From Collybia mongolica (lineage: Eukaryota > Basidiomycota > Agaricomycetes > Agaricales > Clitocybaceae): a DNA stretch of 64,000 nucleotides. Positions 9,434-21,425 of this stretch are shown here, piece by piece (position 1 is the stretch's first letter; every line of letters starts with the position of its first letter). The DNA lies in the NCBI GenBank assembly GCA_013420905.1, contig JAAXNY010000009.1, positions 1,612,001 to 1,676,000 of the forward strand. The letters are read 5' to 3'. The notes beneath the pieces are model-generated. The model did no database searches. It was given only the letters and a program-made list of their open reading frames with translations, and had not been told where the DNA came from. The position numbers and the translations under genes were made by a program.

Positions 9434-12210
9434 GAAACCTAAGGACATCACTGGTATGCAGAACAAGACCATGCCCGACGATGTCCGCAACATGGTACAC
9501 CACTTCATTGACCTTGAAGCACAGGTGGACAATGAGGGGGAGGATGATCTCTTTGGAGAGGAGCCGGGACTCGGTATGCCAATCTACCCATTCAGATTCA
9601 AAGCACGTTAACACTAACCTGTTTTACAGATGACTTCATTGACGATGAGGTCAACAAGGACAACAGGCAGTCGGGCAGTGCACCAAGACTGTCAACTTCT
9701 GCCAACAGCCCTCTCAACAACGATGACGAATTTGATAAATTTATTCATGAGATAATGAGATGATCATGGGCAAGTTGTGAGGAGGAGTTGGACAGGGACA
9801 GCGATATGGAGGGGAACAATGAAGATGACTATTATTATCACCTTGCAAACAGATACTTTTCTGACGAAGGCACGCCAAAACCCCGCGATCCAGACGAGGA
9901 ACAACCCCCAGTCAATGAAGGCCTTTCAAGACACCCTGGTCTGGATGTGGAATGACTTCCAACAGGCGAAGACAGCCCATTAATGAGAGTCCATTGTGTG
10001 GTGAGCATCAGTACCTGCATCTTACTGATACTATGACTGAGACTTGACACAATGTATTCTAGGAGGGGAGGGAAAGAGACGCCATTTCCTTTCTCCTCAA
10101 TAATACAGACTCTCGACATCGGCTCAGATCAGCATTTTGTTGAGATTCCATACATGGCTGGTTCTACATCAAGGGCACAATGAATGCCGACCTTTTAGCC
10201 CTTCTAAAATCATCACCCTCAATTTTTCACCCTCAGGATGGTATTATGGGGGTGAAGCTGGGGGAATGGGTGTCTCTGTTGAATTTAAGGCAATCTGAAG
10301 AGACCCCTTCTGCTGGAGGTTGGGTCACGATTTGTAGGGGGCTCTACAAAGGGGATGTAGGATATGTTTCCTCAGTAGAGAATTGGGGAAAACTGGAAGT
10401 CCTGCTGTTACCTTGCCTCCCTCCCCTTCAAGACGGAGATTCCTCCAAGAAAAGGAAACGAGGTACCCTCCACTCCAAGCCGGGTTTGTTTGACGATGAA
10501 AAACGGGACCAAATCATCAAAACTCACCCCAGAGTCACTATCATTGACAGCAAAACTATGGGCCATTTTGCTGCTTTCGGTCGCAAATTTCTGTACTTTA
10601 CACTCCCCCACATGTCCTTGCGGACTCCGCGCGGACTGCAAAAGTCCGTGCGGACTCCGCACGGACTCCGTACGGACTCCGCAAGGACAGCACAAAGTCC
10701 ACACGGACTCTGCACGGACTCCGCGCGGACTCCGTGTGGACTCCACAGAGTCCGCGCGGACTCACTTACTTTCTTTTATTATGAAGCACTTACTTACTCT
10801 TTTACTTACTAACAATCTATATAATTAATAGAATAAAACATATATTATTACTAAGTATAATACATATATGATAAAATAATTTAATATAGGCGGGGGCGGA
10901 GGCCCCCGCCCCCCCGTCGTCCTCGTCGGCCCCCGCGACGTCGTCAGCGGCCTGGGTTTCAGCAGCGGCGGCACTGGCCGCTTGTCTTGTCGTTGTCCCC
11001 GTTGTCCTTAGTCGTCGTTGTCGTTGTCGTCCTCGTTGTCCTTAGTCGTCGTCGTCCTCGTGGTGGTGGTGGTCGTCTTTGTTGTAGTTGTCGTCGTCGT
11101 CGTCGCGCCGTTGTTAGTGCCGCCGCTGCCGCTGCTGTTGCCGTCGTTGCCGCAGGCCTCGTCGGCACTGTTGCTGCTGTTGCTGTTGCTGTCTTCGTCG
11201 TTGTCGTTGTCGTTGCCGCCTTCCTCCTGTTGCTGTTGGCGGCCGTATCCTTCGTTTCGAGTTCCTGAAGTGGGGAGGGGGGGACGCGCTGCGTGGTGAG
11301 CGTGTGGGTGAGCGGCGGTGTACGACTCACCTGGTTCTGCCCCTCGGGGCGCCCTTTCCTCGTCGTCCCCTCGTTCCGCGTCCGTTTCTATCCTTCTCCC
11401 CACACCGTCTTGTGCGTCGTCATGTTGATGTCGGTTGGCGTTCGATGCGTTGGCATTGGCGGCGTGGGTGCGTTGGCGTTGGTGTCGGCGTTGGCGGTTT
11501 TGGCGGGCGTCGTTGATGTGGTTGAAAAGAACCAACGAAGACGTGGCAACGGTAATGTGACCATTGCACGTGCCTCGTAATCATGTGACCTAAGTCCGTT
11601 GACTTGAGGCCAGTGATTCCGTAGCTAGAAATGCCCGCCTTGCCCAACGGTTATGAACGCCAAACATATGACGTAATGTTCGTGCCTTTACGCGTTCGAA
11701 CCTAGTCGGATGCAAGTTTTTCACCGCCGTTATGTCATGTTATTAATAACAAATAGTATATATAATTTGTGTAAATAAAATTTATATTACTAATCCGATT
11801 AGTAATCGACTGGCCGCGCGGACTCTGCGAGCTGTCCGTCCGTGCTAGTCCGCGTGTCCGCGTAAAATTACGCGGATTGATGCGGACTCGGTGCGGACAC
11901 GGATTCTTGTCTGGCTGACGGTCCTGCCAAATGAGTCCGTGCGGAGTCCGTGCGGAGTCCGTGTGTCCGCGCGGAGTCCGCACGGAGTCCGCACGGGTTA
12001 TGTGGCTTAGTGTAAAGACCTCGCAAATTTGAATTTTTCCTTGAATGCAGAACTTATGGCTTTGTTTCGGTATCATGTGTCCCCGTTTCCTTACAAAGCA
12101 AGATGATGGACTTGTTTCTATGCTGTCCTCACCCTGAAATCAAAAGTGTGCGATTCCCATGCCCTTCAGAATGGCAATTTTTTGAAGGCGAACAGGTGGT
12201 CATAAAGGAA
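9434..12210 (+). pseudogene. NGN-KOW (Spt5/NusG-like) protein gene, disrupted by a hAT-like element and truncated
   Basis: Exons 9434-9573, 9630-10000 and 10063-10590 are joined by GT-AG introns; the frame resumes at 12031-12210 beyond the hAT-like insertion. An acidic N-terminus (DLEAQVDNEGEDDLFGEEPG) is followed by an NGN-like segment (RVHCVEGRERDAISFLL ... SIHGWFYIKG), then a KOW motif (TICRGLYKGDVGYV). The start of a second KOW (FFEGEQVVIKE) is cut by repeat R at 12211. In-frame stops lie near 9763 and 9953 and at 10141-10143; the last is TGA in a context where CGA is likely. Spt5 proteins are transcription elongation factors; this shorter relative is of unknown function and may belong to a transposon-associated family. 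The upstream exon is not identified. Confidence 0.75.
10591..12022. mobile_element. Non-autonomous hAT-like DNA element, copy 2 (young, CpG-rich)
   Basis: Same termini and architecture as copy 1 (CTGTACTTTACACT ... AGTGTAAAGACCTC), 1432 bp. It is flanked by a perfect 8-bp duplication GCAAATTT (10583-10590 and 12023-12030). Removing the element plus one duplication restores the reading frame of the NGN-KOW gene across the site. Left subterminal GCGGACTCC-type repeats (about ten) are mirrored at the right end. The interior carries a GTC/GTT tract at about 11000-11240. Confidence 0.95.
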
Positions 12211-13430
12211 CTTGAGGTAGAGGGCCATTACTGGCAGATATGAGTCCTTATGTTTTTTTTTTTGATTAACTTTTCTTTATATTTCTAGAACCAGGTTGTT
12301 GCAATAGAACTAGCTATCCAGAATCTCTTCAACTTTATATTACTTTTTTTTGTTGATAAGTTTGGTTCTGGAACACTTGTCAGGCATTGTCCTGGAATTA
12401 GATTGTAGGGTACAGGGAGTAGCTTGACATCATGGAAGGCCTGATGGATACACAACATGAAGATGTAATATGACCACACATTTGAGCTTGCCAAATACTT
12501 GTTGCACTTCTGTAAGGGGTCATGTTGCCAAGAGGCTCAGACAGGGAGCAGTATACACAGTACAAACAACCATGCAGGGAAGGGATGAGCATAGAGCACT
12601 AGAGGCTTGACTATGAGTAGAGAACACAGCCCAAGTCTATTGCAAAGGTGCCCTTCCATGAAGAGGAAGGGGCACCTTATATACAGTACATTGTACCTAT
12701 GTCTCAAATAACAACAGAATCTGATATCAGTAACTCTACTGATGTAACAATACATCTGTGATATGTTAGTCCAGAGTAAACTACTATCTGTCAAGGGGTT
12801 AAAGCAGTGTGTGTCAGAATAATAGATATAACAGTGAGGCTATGCAAGCTGTGCAATAGTGATTCTGATGGCTAGATGTGGACAAACAAGTGATCCCCTT
12901 ACAACTTCACCCATATCCATGGTTATGCCAATAGAAGTTGGTGTTTATAGATCCTATACAAATATCCACCAATAAAAGGTAACAATATATATCTAGGCAT
13001 TTTCCTCAAAAACAAGTCAGCTGGTAAAGTGGGGACTCAGACTCTCAGAGATGGACTATGTGAAAAAATTAACAAACTTGGAAATGTAGATCCATATTTG
13101 TATATTCCAAATATACAACCAACTCAGTAGCTTCTCTGGGGACTTTATGCTGAGCTATATGGGCCACACAGACCACACAGACAAATGCAGGTGTCTACAG
13201 TCTGAGCTCAGACCCTGTTTGGCAGGGAGCCCTGCTTAATTGGCAGTCTGCATCTGAGCCAAGTCAAAGCTAAGTCCATAAATCAATGCTGTTACTTGGA
13301 TGCTCAGACCCAGTTTGGAACAACTCCTCATGAAGTCCATGCAGACTGTCCAGATTGCTTACTTAATCATAGTTACCATTGCTTATTTGATGCACAAAAA
13401 TGCAATATTTTGGAGAGTCAAATACAAGAC
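12211..13430 (+). repeat. Repeat R in the left inverted arm (contains a solo LTR)
   Basis: This matches, in inverse orientation, about 38180-36960 and, in direct orientation, 40681-41750. It contains a poly-T tract near the start, the solo LTR at 12511-12903, and a decayed hAT-type terminus near 13142 (TTTATGCTGAGCTATATGGG; the better-preserved copy near 37215 reads TTTACACTGAGCCACATGAG on the minus strand). No protein is recognised. Confidence 0.8.
12511..12903 (+). mobile_element. Solo LTR (393 bp)
   Basis: It begins TGTAAGGGGTCATG and ends GATCCCCTTACA, so the ends are the inverted repeat TGTAAGGGG/CCCCTTACA. It is flanked by the 5-bp duplication ACTTC (12506-12510 and 12904-12908). It contains a TATA-like CCTTATATACAGTACA near 12675. 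Related copies: 40971-41314 (plus), 37491-37881 (minus), and a truncated start at 4146. Because the same 5-bp duplication surrounds the copy at 40971, that copy arose by duplication of repeat R with the LTR already inside. Confidence 0.9.
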
Positions 13431-14250
13431 CTCAAGGTTACATGTCATGTGCATAAAGCATGCAGATTAACCATTTGGTAAGTCCAAGGTGCTTGTTTTT
13501 ATAATGACCCCTGCTGCCTACTCTTGGCCATTACTGGCAATGGCTGAATATTGTTGATAGGTACTACATCACCTGTCAGCCTTGTTGTCAACCTCCACCA
13601 CTACATTCCCAGCTGCCCCACCCATCACCTCCCTGCCATATGATTGTGCACAATACTGCCAAGTACAATGCCAGGTCCCACTGCCATGGATACCACCACT
13701 CTCTCTCATACCCACCTCTCTCAGTGAAAATAACAACTGCAAAATCACAACAATAAGAGCTGCAGCAAGAACTACAGAGGCACCTGCCACATTACCAGTG
13801 ACTGCCTGCCCACATCTGCTAGTGAACAGCTAGCATGGTGGACATGGATGGTGCAGTGGTGTATTCCATATGGTAGAACCATCACCTGGTGGCTGGGTGT
13901 GCACCCCTAGATGTGCTGTCTAGACCAAGTAGTGCCAATCACCCCTGTGCCCAAACCAGATGTGTGTAAGGTGAGTGCATATGTGCCTCACATCTAGTTG
14001 CTCAGATATACCTTGTTCTATTGTATATGCACCTATATGCTGCTGTATACCTTGAGACTACCTTGGGGTAATTCTATCTACCTTGTGATATGTTCTTATT
14101 CCTTTTACAAATATTAGTTTACTTCTTACTAATACTTTACCCCTGTACTATTTGCACAGCTCTAGTAGGCTGATATAGACTTCTGGTACACCCACAGTAT
14201 TTATCCAATGTATCTATTTATAGATTGGACTACCCAATTGTGAAACTTAA
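13431..14250 (+). repeat. Repeat S, left-arm copy (Tc1 empty site)
   Basis: The segment starting at GGTTACATGTCATGTGCATA matches 36955-34550 (minus, interrupted by Tc1 copy B), 31620-30843 (minus) and a short piece at 41755-41900 (plus). At about 14030 it reads TATATGCACCTATATGCTGC with a single TA, where the right-arm copy holds the Tc1 element. Low-complexity open frames (for example 13582-13833) show no domain. Confidence 0.8.
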
Positions 14251-16720
14251 ACTAATTGTTTAAATTTTAAGACAATTAATAAACAAAGAATATACCAAAT
14301 AGTTAAATCACTAAGGAAGTAATATTGATCCAAATGCCTACTTGGGTGGAGTGGGCCAACACACTGTGTGGCTCCATTCCACATTCAGGAAGCTGTAAAT
14401 GAGTAGAAACAATGTAGATGATAGTTTATAGAGGTCATGTGACCATGGGAAAATGTTACCAAGTAAACAAGCAATACCTGTGCACAAAATCCAATGCCAT
14501 AGCTTGCCTGGTTATGGAGAAAACACAAAAACCATCAGAACTAACTTTTCTCAGGATCATGGACACTAATAAGCATTCAGATTGTTGTCATGTATTTGGT
14601 ATACTTATATGGTGGAATAGATCATGTGACATGTGCCAATAAATAGAGAAATCAATCTAATTTGTATTTCAGGTAAATATAGTAGTAGTTGTTGATTATT
14701 CCAATGTTTAGTGTAATTTCCCACAAGGGTCATGTTTGGTAAGGGTCATTGTTGTTATAAGATGTTTGTTCACCCCTGACATAACACACAGACCTTCAAA
14801 ACTAGCTGAATCTGGACATTTCTAAAATTTCACTCAAAATGGACTGTGGGAAAAATATGCTCAACAAGGAAATTGTAGAGCCATGTTTGTACATTCCAAA
14901 CATATAAAAACAAAGTTAATAGCTTTACTGGTTATGGAGAAAAACACAAAATAAATTTTGAAACACAATACTCTGAAATATTAGATATGCATTATTTTGA
15001 TGGCATCATCAAAGGCATTATGTAAGCATCCCAAATACATGCAAATTATGTCACAACACTTTATATTTGTGGAGAAATGCTGTAAAAAGCTATAAGAGAA
15101 GAAAAATCCCATTATGGAAATATTTTCCTGCGGTGTTGAAATATGAATCAATGAATGAATGAATGAATCAACTTTTTGCCTGAAAACTGGGTTGATAAAG
15201 AACTCATAATCAATCAATCAATCAATCAATCAATTTTTTGCCTGAAACCTGGTTGATAAAGAACTCGTAATAATAGAAACAAGTTCCCATAGTATTGAAA
15301 TGTATACCAACCATTCAACATTTAACATTTTATTTCTAGCCTTGCATCCTGGGTTAATCAAAAACTTATCAGATATGCTAAAAATAGAAATATCATCATC
15401 AAAGACAAAGTTCAAACAAATGTACATATGTCTGTTAAGTGTTTTTTGTTGTATTATCACATACTATATTTAACCATACTTATATAGCTAGCCATTGTCA
15501 AGATATTGAGCATTATAGATTCCAGGAGCATCCACATTGACTTGTTTGGCTATGCTTATGGCTAAGTAATATATAAATGTGATATTAAAATAGATATAAT
15601 AAGAGATTATAATCAAATTTGGAAAGGCAAACAAATATAAATATACATTCCCTGGTGCACCCCCTCCATAGGTCTAGGGGTAGTAGCAATTTCAATTGTT
15701 TCTGTTAGCCTTGTATTTGCTGAGATATGCATCATCTATATTGTGGGAATTTCATTAATATTGTTTGTTTGGCCAGATGTTGGCAAAGTAATATACAGAT
15801 GATATTCATTTGTAATATGTAGTAAAAAGGTTGTTGTTGATAATGAGATTTGGAAGGGTACAAACAACTACAAACACATATAAATAAACACATCTTGTAT
15901 TCCTTTACAATGTCTAGTAGTAGCATGTCCATCAGCTTTGTATTTGCTGAGATAAGTATCATCTATATTGTGGGAATTTCTTTGATATTATTGTTTGTTT
16001 GGCCAGATGTGATGAAGTGATATACAGACAGTATTCATTTGTAATATGTAGCAAGAAAATTGTTGTTGATGAGGTTTATAAAAATAAAAACAAATACAAA
16101 CACTTACAAACATATACATGAGGTACTACTTCACCATACATATCTAACACTAGCAATTTAAATTGCATCCATAGGTCTTGTCATTGTTGAGATATTCAAT
16201 GTTTTGTAGTGTGGGAAAAGTTTGGCCCAAAGCGGAAGAAGCCTCTTGTAATCGTGCTTACGTTTGTCAACTACGCTGTTAGCTCTAACAGTGTAGTTGA
16301 CAAACGTAAGCATGATTATGCAGTGGACAGTTATTAATTAATTCTTGAGATATCCCAACATAAGACCAATTAACTCAAAATTATGGTATTGAATGCAGCT
16401 TATGTTAGCAGTTGCCTTTTTTGCTCGAAATCCGCGCGTCGGCTAATATTGATTCCCACAGTTAGAAAAATATTTCCACAACTACAAAGTCTTACTGATG
16501 TACTTCAAAATGTTTACTGATCATGTTCTAATGAATTCTCGGAACACTTCAAAATTACTAACCGTGGGAAAAACAACACTGGATCTTGTTGGGTACGCTG
16601 AATTTTCCCCGCAAACCCAGGATGATGAACGAGTTACTTATGTAAACATAAGGACTCATAACACTATCTACAAGCAAACCAATGTGCTCCAATGGGAAGC
16701 CAATGTACTCTGACTAGAAT
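14251..16720 (+). repeat. Repeat T, left-arm copy, with ~230-bp tandem units and a long hairpin
   Basis: Matches 34545-31640 in inverse orientation; a partial direct copy lies at 28900-29670. It holds (GAAT)n/(CAAT)n microsatellites at 15147-15236. About three to four diverged tandem units occur between about 15480 and 16210 (landmark GCTGAGATA at about 15718 and 15943, with a GTTGAGATA variant at about 16185), followed by a 32-bp-arm hairpin at 16251-16316. The region 16498-16713 is an open frame conserved in the right arm but without a recognisable domain. Confidence 0.8.
16251..16316. repeat. Perfect-class hairpin, 32-bp arms, 2-bp loop
   Basis: Left arm ATCGTGCTTACGTTTGTCAA...TGTTAG and right arm CTAACA...AAACGTAAGCATGAT pair over 32 bp with two mismatches, both of the type expected from CpG deamination. 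A homologous hairpin is at 32227-32294. Confidence 0.9.
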
Positions 16721-16879
16721 CTGATGTGCAAGCATGAGTACTGATTTGTGGTAATATGGACTTGCTGAGACAATATCAAAGTCAAAGTCAAAGTTGAGAA
16801 AATATCATTGTCAAAAGTATTGGTTTACACACATAGCATGAGTGTGAGCATGTCAGCAGCTTTTTTGTCAGGTCTGCCT
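16721..16879. other. Non-coding junction
   Basis: AT-rich sequence between repeat T and the hAT transposase remnant; nothing recognisable. Confidence 0.4.
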
Positions 16880-17220
16880 ATTGCATCTTGATGTACAGGT
16901 GGAGTATTGTATATCATTGAATATACTTGTAATGAATAGAAGATGTCAGATATGCACCAATAGCCATAACAAACACTGGCTTTTTGTTGAGTTTTGAGTA
17001 ATATTTACCTATCTTGACAAGGCTGTCAGTGAGTGCCACATGGAACCTACCATACTTGGGATTTGCAGCTTTCTCCTCCCAGCTGGTTTGAAGGTCTTCC
17101 AATGCTGGAAGAACCTTCCAGAGCCCAGGTTTGGTTCCAGAGGAAAAGTGGTGGAGAAGGACTTGGGCATCCTAAGGGTCAGATGAGTGCTGTCAACAGA
17201 TTATTATGGCCAGGACATAC
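16880..17220 (-). pseudogene. hAT transposase fragment, C-terminal portion (split by the LINE)
   Basis: Minus-strand reading gives LWKVLPALEDLQTSWEEKAA, then GRFHVALTDSLVKIGKYYSK, then KKPVFVMAI. This corresponds to the region just before the conserved LHPxxKLxYF segment of basidiomycete hAT transposases. The N-terminal part of the same gene lies beyond the LINE at 23604-23960. It is degenerate and incomplete. Confidence 0.8.
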
Positions 17221-17583
17221 TTTTTTTTTTATTTTTTTATTTTTTTGTTTCAACATTTTATATAGCAATGGTACCTAATACATGTGTTGCTCACTTCGCA
17301 AAGTAATTATGGGATAGAGGGTGGAGGGGACGAAAGACAAAGCACCGTCAAGCTGAGGTGTCCCAGGGTGGCCGAAGTCACACCAGGAGTGTCGCGGGTC
17401 AAAGACCCATTTTACGCAGACTGGTAAGGGTCAAGCTACGCCAGGGGGTTGGCCCCCCACCACGGTGCACCGCAGCAGGAAGTGGATCAAGTCCACTGAT
17501 TATCCCGGTCCAGAAGAAACGCGAGGCACACCTCATAACACGAATCCACCTAACACGGTGTACTGCCCCCAGCCTGAGTTGGA

Positions 17584-20500
17584 CTAAGGAACATCAAATG
17601 CAAACACAGTCTTGTTCGCTTCAAGGAAATCCACCAGCCACTTGTACAGCAGCTGTTGTTTCAGGGGTGTTTCCCGTGTGTGAGACGGGCAGTGGTGAAG
17701 TACGTGTGGCACAGATTCCACAGGGAATCCGCACCTACAGGCTGTGGGCTCTTCAGGGAAGAACTGAGAATGGAATGTCCCTATGGGGGCATGTCCAGTT
17801 ACGCAGCGTGTTAAGCGTGCGGTGAGACCATGACTATGTCCGGTCTTATGCATCCAGGGCCCACTATTGACATGGGTTGGAGTGAGTGGGGTGTCCTTCT
17901 TCTCATAGAGAGGGAGGAAGTTCTTGCCAATGTACTTTGAGGACTGGAATAGGGACTTCCAGCCGTCAAGCATGCGTGTGACTGCCCCGCTCCTAGCGAA
18001 GTCAGCAGATATAACCGGCGCCCCCCCCCCACCTCGACGCATGTCAAGGTGGCGAGGATGTGTGCCAGTTGGTGGTCCTCTATCTCCACACTGGGCATGA
18101 TGTGGTGAAAGTGAACAGAGTTACCAGGTTTGTGTTGGAGCCAAGGCACCAGCATGCGACAGATGGCAAGGGACGAGTATTGTCTGGAGTGGTGAGATGC
18201 ATCCATGCAAAGACGGAGTGCATTTGTAGAATCAGAAAAGACGTGTATCTGATGTACATCATCAAGTCCAATTTCCCTGGCTTGAGTAATGCCCTCTGCA
18301 ATTGCTCGCAGTTCGGCACCATCAGATGTGGAGAGACCAGCCACAGCCCAGTCCTCGTATAGATTGCCCTCATGCCATGCCTGGTAAACCGAGACTGACT
18401 GAAGAGGGAGTGGGGGAGTCGACGCATCTGTAATGATACAGATGTGGTTGGGAGAATGGGAGGCCGCATCTACAGCCCCCTTGAGGGATGTGGAACGATC
18501 TTCCATAAACTTTTTGTGTTCCTTATCCGCCTTTGATGGAGGGGAAACAATATCATAGACAATATGCCTCAGATAAACATCCTTGGGGCGAGAGCCAGGG
18601 CGGTTAAGAGGATGGACAGGGTCCAGATCCTGGGATGAGAGGTTGAGGTTAGACCACGCCTCCGTGATAGGGGACTTCAGATCACCATTGATCTGATTTT
18701 TGAGGGTCTCGACTGAGAATTTGTGTTTCCCATTGACTAGATGGCAAAAGGCATGGGTTGCCTGTAGTGCTTGGGTGCGGACATGACTGTGTTCCACCAG
18801 CTTCTTAACATGAAGGTGAATCGGAGGTAAGCCTGCAATTGTTTCCGCTGCCCCCATGGGGCTGGTTTTGAAGGCACTGGTAATCCAGAGGCATGCACGC
18901 CGCTGCATTTTCCAGAGGGAGTCGAGGGGGCCTACCATGCGGGCTCCTTCGTATAGCCATAGCCTGCTCCCGTATGTAGCTATGGGGAGAACACAGGCAC
19001 GGTACAGCACTTGTTTGTGTTTGGGCCTAAGCCCACAAACTGAGTTGCCAAGGGCGAGCATGGCCCGCACCAATGTGAGGGCCTTGTTCGTGTAGCGTTT
19101 GACATGTTCCCTGAAGATAAGGGGCCGGTCAAAAAAGAAGCCCAGATAGCGCCATATGGTGCCAGGGTGGAGTGGTGTATCACCTGTATAGGGTGCATAG
19201 CCTAAGTCGATGTTGGGGTTAGCGTCACCGTGTTTCTGAGAGAAGTGAAATCCCTCAGACTTGCTGTGTTCGAGGACTAGGCCCATGGCCTGGGTCAGTT
19301 CAAAGACGATCTTGTATGCTCTCTTGAGCTTAGCTAGGTTTGTGTCCCATGACTCGGACTGTGCAATAATTGTGCTGTCATCAACATAGGAGATGAGAGT
19401 GGACTCTCTGACCCTTTGTTCAAATTCCTTGAGGAAGGGGGAGAGGCAGAGAGCAGAGAGGATGGGGGACAGGGCAGAGCCCTGGCCTACACTGACACTG
19501 GAGGGGAATTCTGGGGATAGATCGTCATCCCATGCATAACATGTGCTCTGATTGACTAGATAAGACTTAAGGAACTGCACCACTTCTGGCGCAAATCCCT
19601 GCTTTTCCAGGACGGATAGAAGGACCTCATGATTAATAGAGGGGAAGAATTGGGCAAGGTCAAAAGCGATCACACTCGTTTTAAGACCCGCCCGCCATCC
19701 AGCGCGGATGGTGTGCGTGAGGAAGCACCCAGCATCCTCAGTGGAGTTCTGATGAACTCCTCCAAATTGATTTGGGTGGAGGACTCCATGTTCTGCAGCC
19801 TCAAACTGCAGTCTAGTGGAGAGCATCTTCTCAAGGAGCTTGCCCAATGTGTTCAGAAGAACAATCGGATGGAACGCCTTGGGGGTGTCATATGAAGGTT
19901 TCCCGGGCTTTGGGATAACTACTGTAGTAGAAGCCTTGAATTCGGCAGGCCAGCAGCCTGTCCAGATGCAAGAGTTGGCCAGCCACAGGAAGAGGCGGCT
20001 CGCGTGCTCATCCTGGACGAGCCATTTGAGATGGTGCCATGTGATGTGATCCAGCCCAGGGGCGGATCTATTCAAGGTGCCCATAAGGGCATCTGACATC
20101 TCGGCAGCAGAGTATGGGACCCACACCCTAACGGTTGGGGATTCCCATTTGTTACCCAGTTTGGTCAGGTCAATGGGCCTGTCCATAGCTGAGTTGAAGG
20201 TGGAGTGGAGGGCATTCCACAATTGATCCACAGATGTGCAGGGCACTCCTTGGTACGAGATTGCCTCGACTGGGGGTGTCTTGCATGGTCCGACCCAGTC
20301 CATAAGGTCCCAGGGTCGGAGATTGTTGTGAGCAATCTCGTCGATTCTTTTGTCAAAATGCTTACATTTTGCCTTACACGTGGCCTTCTTGAAGGTTGAC
20401 CAGTCAGCCGGGAGATCGGACTCCATCGCAACCGCCTTGGCATTAGCACAGTCAGAGTCCCACCAAGACTTAGACTGGGCGCAAGCCCGGTTAGCCTTAG

Positions 20501-21425
20501 CGTGATGAGACCATGCCACACCAAAAGCAATGGATATAGCCCTAGCAACGGCTTGGGTTTGATCAGCTGACATAGTGCCAGGGATTGGGATCTGACCCAG
20601 GAGAAGGGAGACTTCACTGAGGAAGTCCACCTCTTCTTCAGAGTCAACTTTGATGGACATTTTCCCCTCAGGCCAGTAGACCTTAAGGGGGATATCCAGT
20701 AATAACGGAAGGTGATCAGGTTCCCCCTTGTCTCCTAACGTCAGATCAGCTGTGTAGCCCCGGAAAATCGGGACAAACACCAGGTCGAGAATTGAACCAT
20801 GGAGCACCGCGTTATACGGCCAATGGGTGACCCCTCCGGATGTCAGGGCCACTCTCTCCAGGTTAAGTATTGCAACACACTCCATGAGCCTAGAGGCCAT
20901 GGGGTGTTTGCGTATAAGTGTCGCGTCCCAGTGAGATGAAGGGCAATTAAAATCCCCCCCCATATAACTCAAATCTGGTAGTGCGTCCAGGTGGTCTTTG
21001 ATGTACTGAATGGCCAAGCTGTTCTCATTGGAGTAGGTGTTCATCAGATGTATGGGGCCAAGATGCCCTTTTACAGTGATGACCATGACATTGCAATGAT
21101 TCACAATGTCAGATCAGAGCTTAGGTTTGATCGTGCGCATGGCCCAATTAACATAAGCAAGGACACGTGGCCTTTCATTGGCCCCGTCAAACCCTTTAGG
21201 GTACATAGCTATCCAGTCCAGGTGGATCGGCGGCCCTTTAACAGGGACCCCATCCTTCTCCATCAGGGAGGCAGTGTATCTCACAGTGGACCATGGTGGT
21301 TCCTGGAGAAATAAGATATCTGAGACGGATTTCATACGTTCCAGAAGGTTGATTGTCCAATTGTGCTTGCGTCCCACATTCTGACAATAAATACATAGAG
21401 TGTCTACAGAGGTTGTACTACGCAT
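17584..21425 (-). pseudogene. LINE ORF2: endonuclease, reverse transcriptase, RNase H (two lesions)
   Basis: Starts MRSTTSVDTLCIYCQNVGRK. The AP-endonuclease domain shows FLQEPPW, GGDFNCPSSHWD and DHLPLLLDI. The RT shows FHPIVLLNTLGKLLEKML (the first His is probably an Arg-to-His change), SVIAFDLAQFFPSINHE, SVGQGSALSPILS and the catalytic SYVDDSTII. RNase H shows ITDAS, GAELRAIAEG, HVFSDSTNAL and EDHQLAHI. The C-terminal Cys-rich part (RLTRCVTGHAPIGTFHSQFF, TACRCGFPVESVPHVLHHCP) lies in another frame. Two lesions are visible: a TGA at 21114-21116 in the endonuclease domain, and a frameshift at the C10 run near 18021-18030. Otherwise the frame is open for about 1280 codons, so the element died recently, or the run is an assembly error. 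Confidence 0.93.

Noticed and set aside
13582..13833. Pro/Thr-rich open frames in repeat S (also near 36459-36802)
   Set aside because: Not conserved as protein between repeat copies (stops in the 30843-31620 copy) and no domain.
15147..15236. CRISPR-like array in the GAATGAATGAAT / CAATCAATCAAT tracts
   Set aside because: Plain tetranucleotide microsatellites without spacers, in a eukaryotic genome.
16498..16713. Conserved short open frame MYFKMFTDHVLM... present in both inverted arms (31530-31781 minus)
   Set aside because: Conservation follows from DNA duplication of repeat T; the 3' ends differ and no family is recognised, so I did not call a gene.
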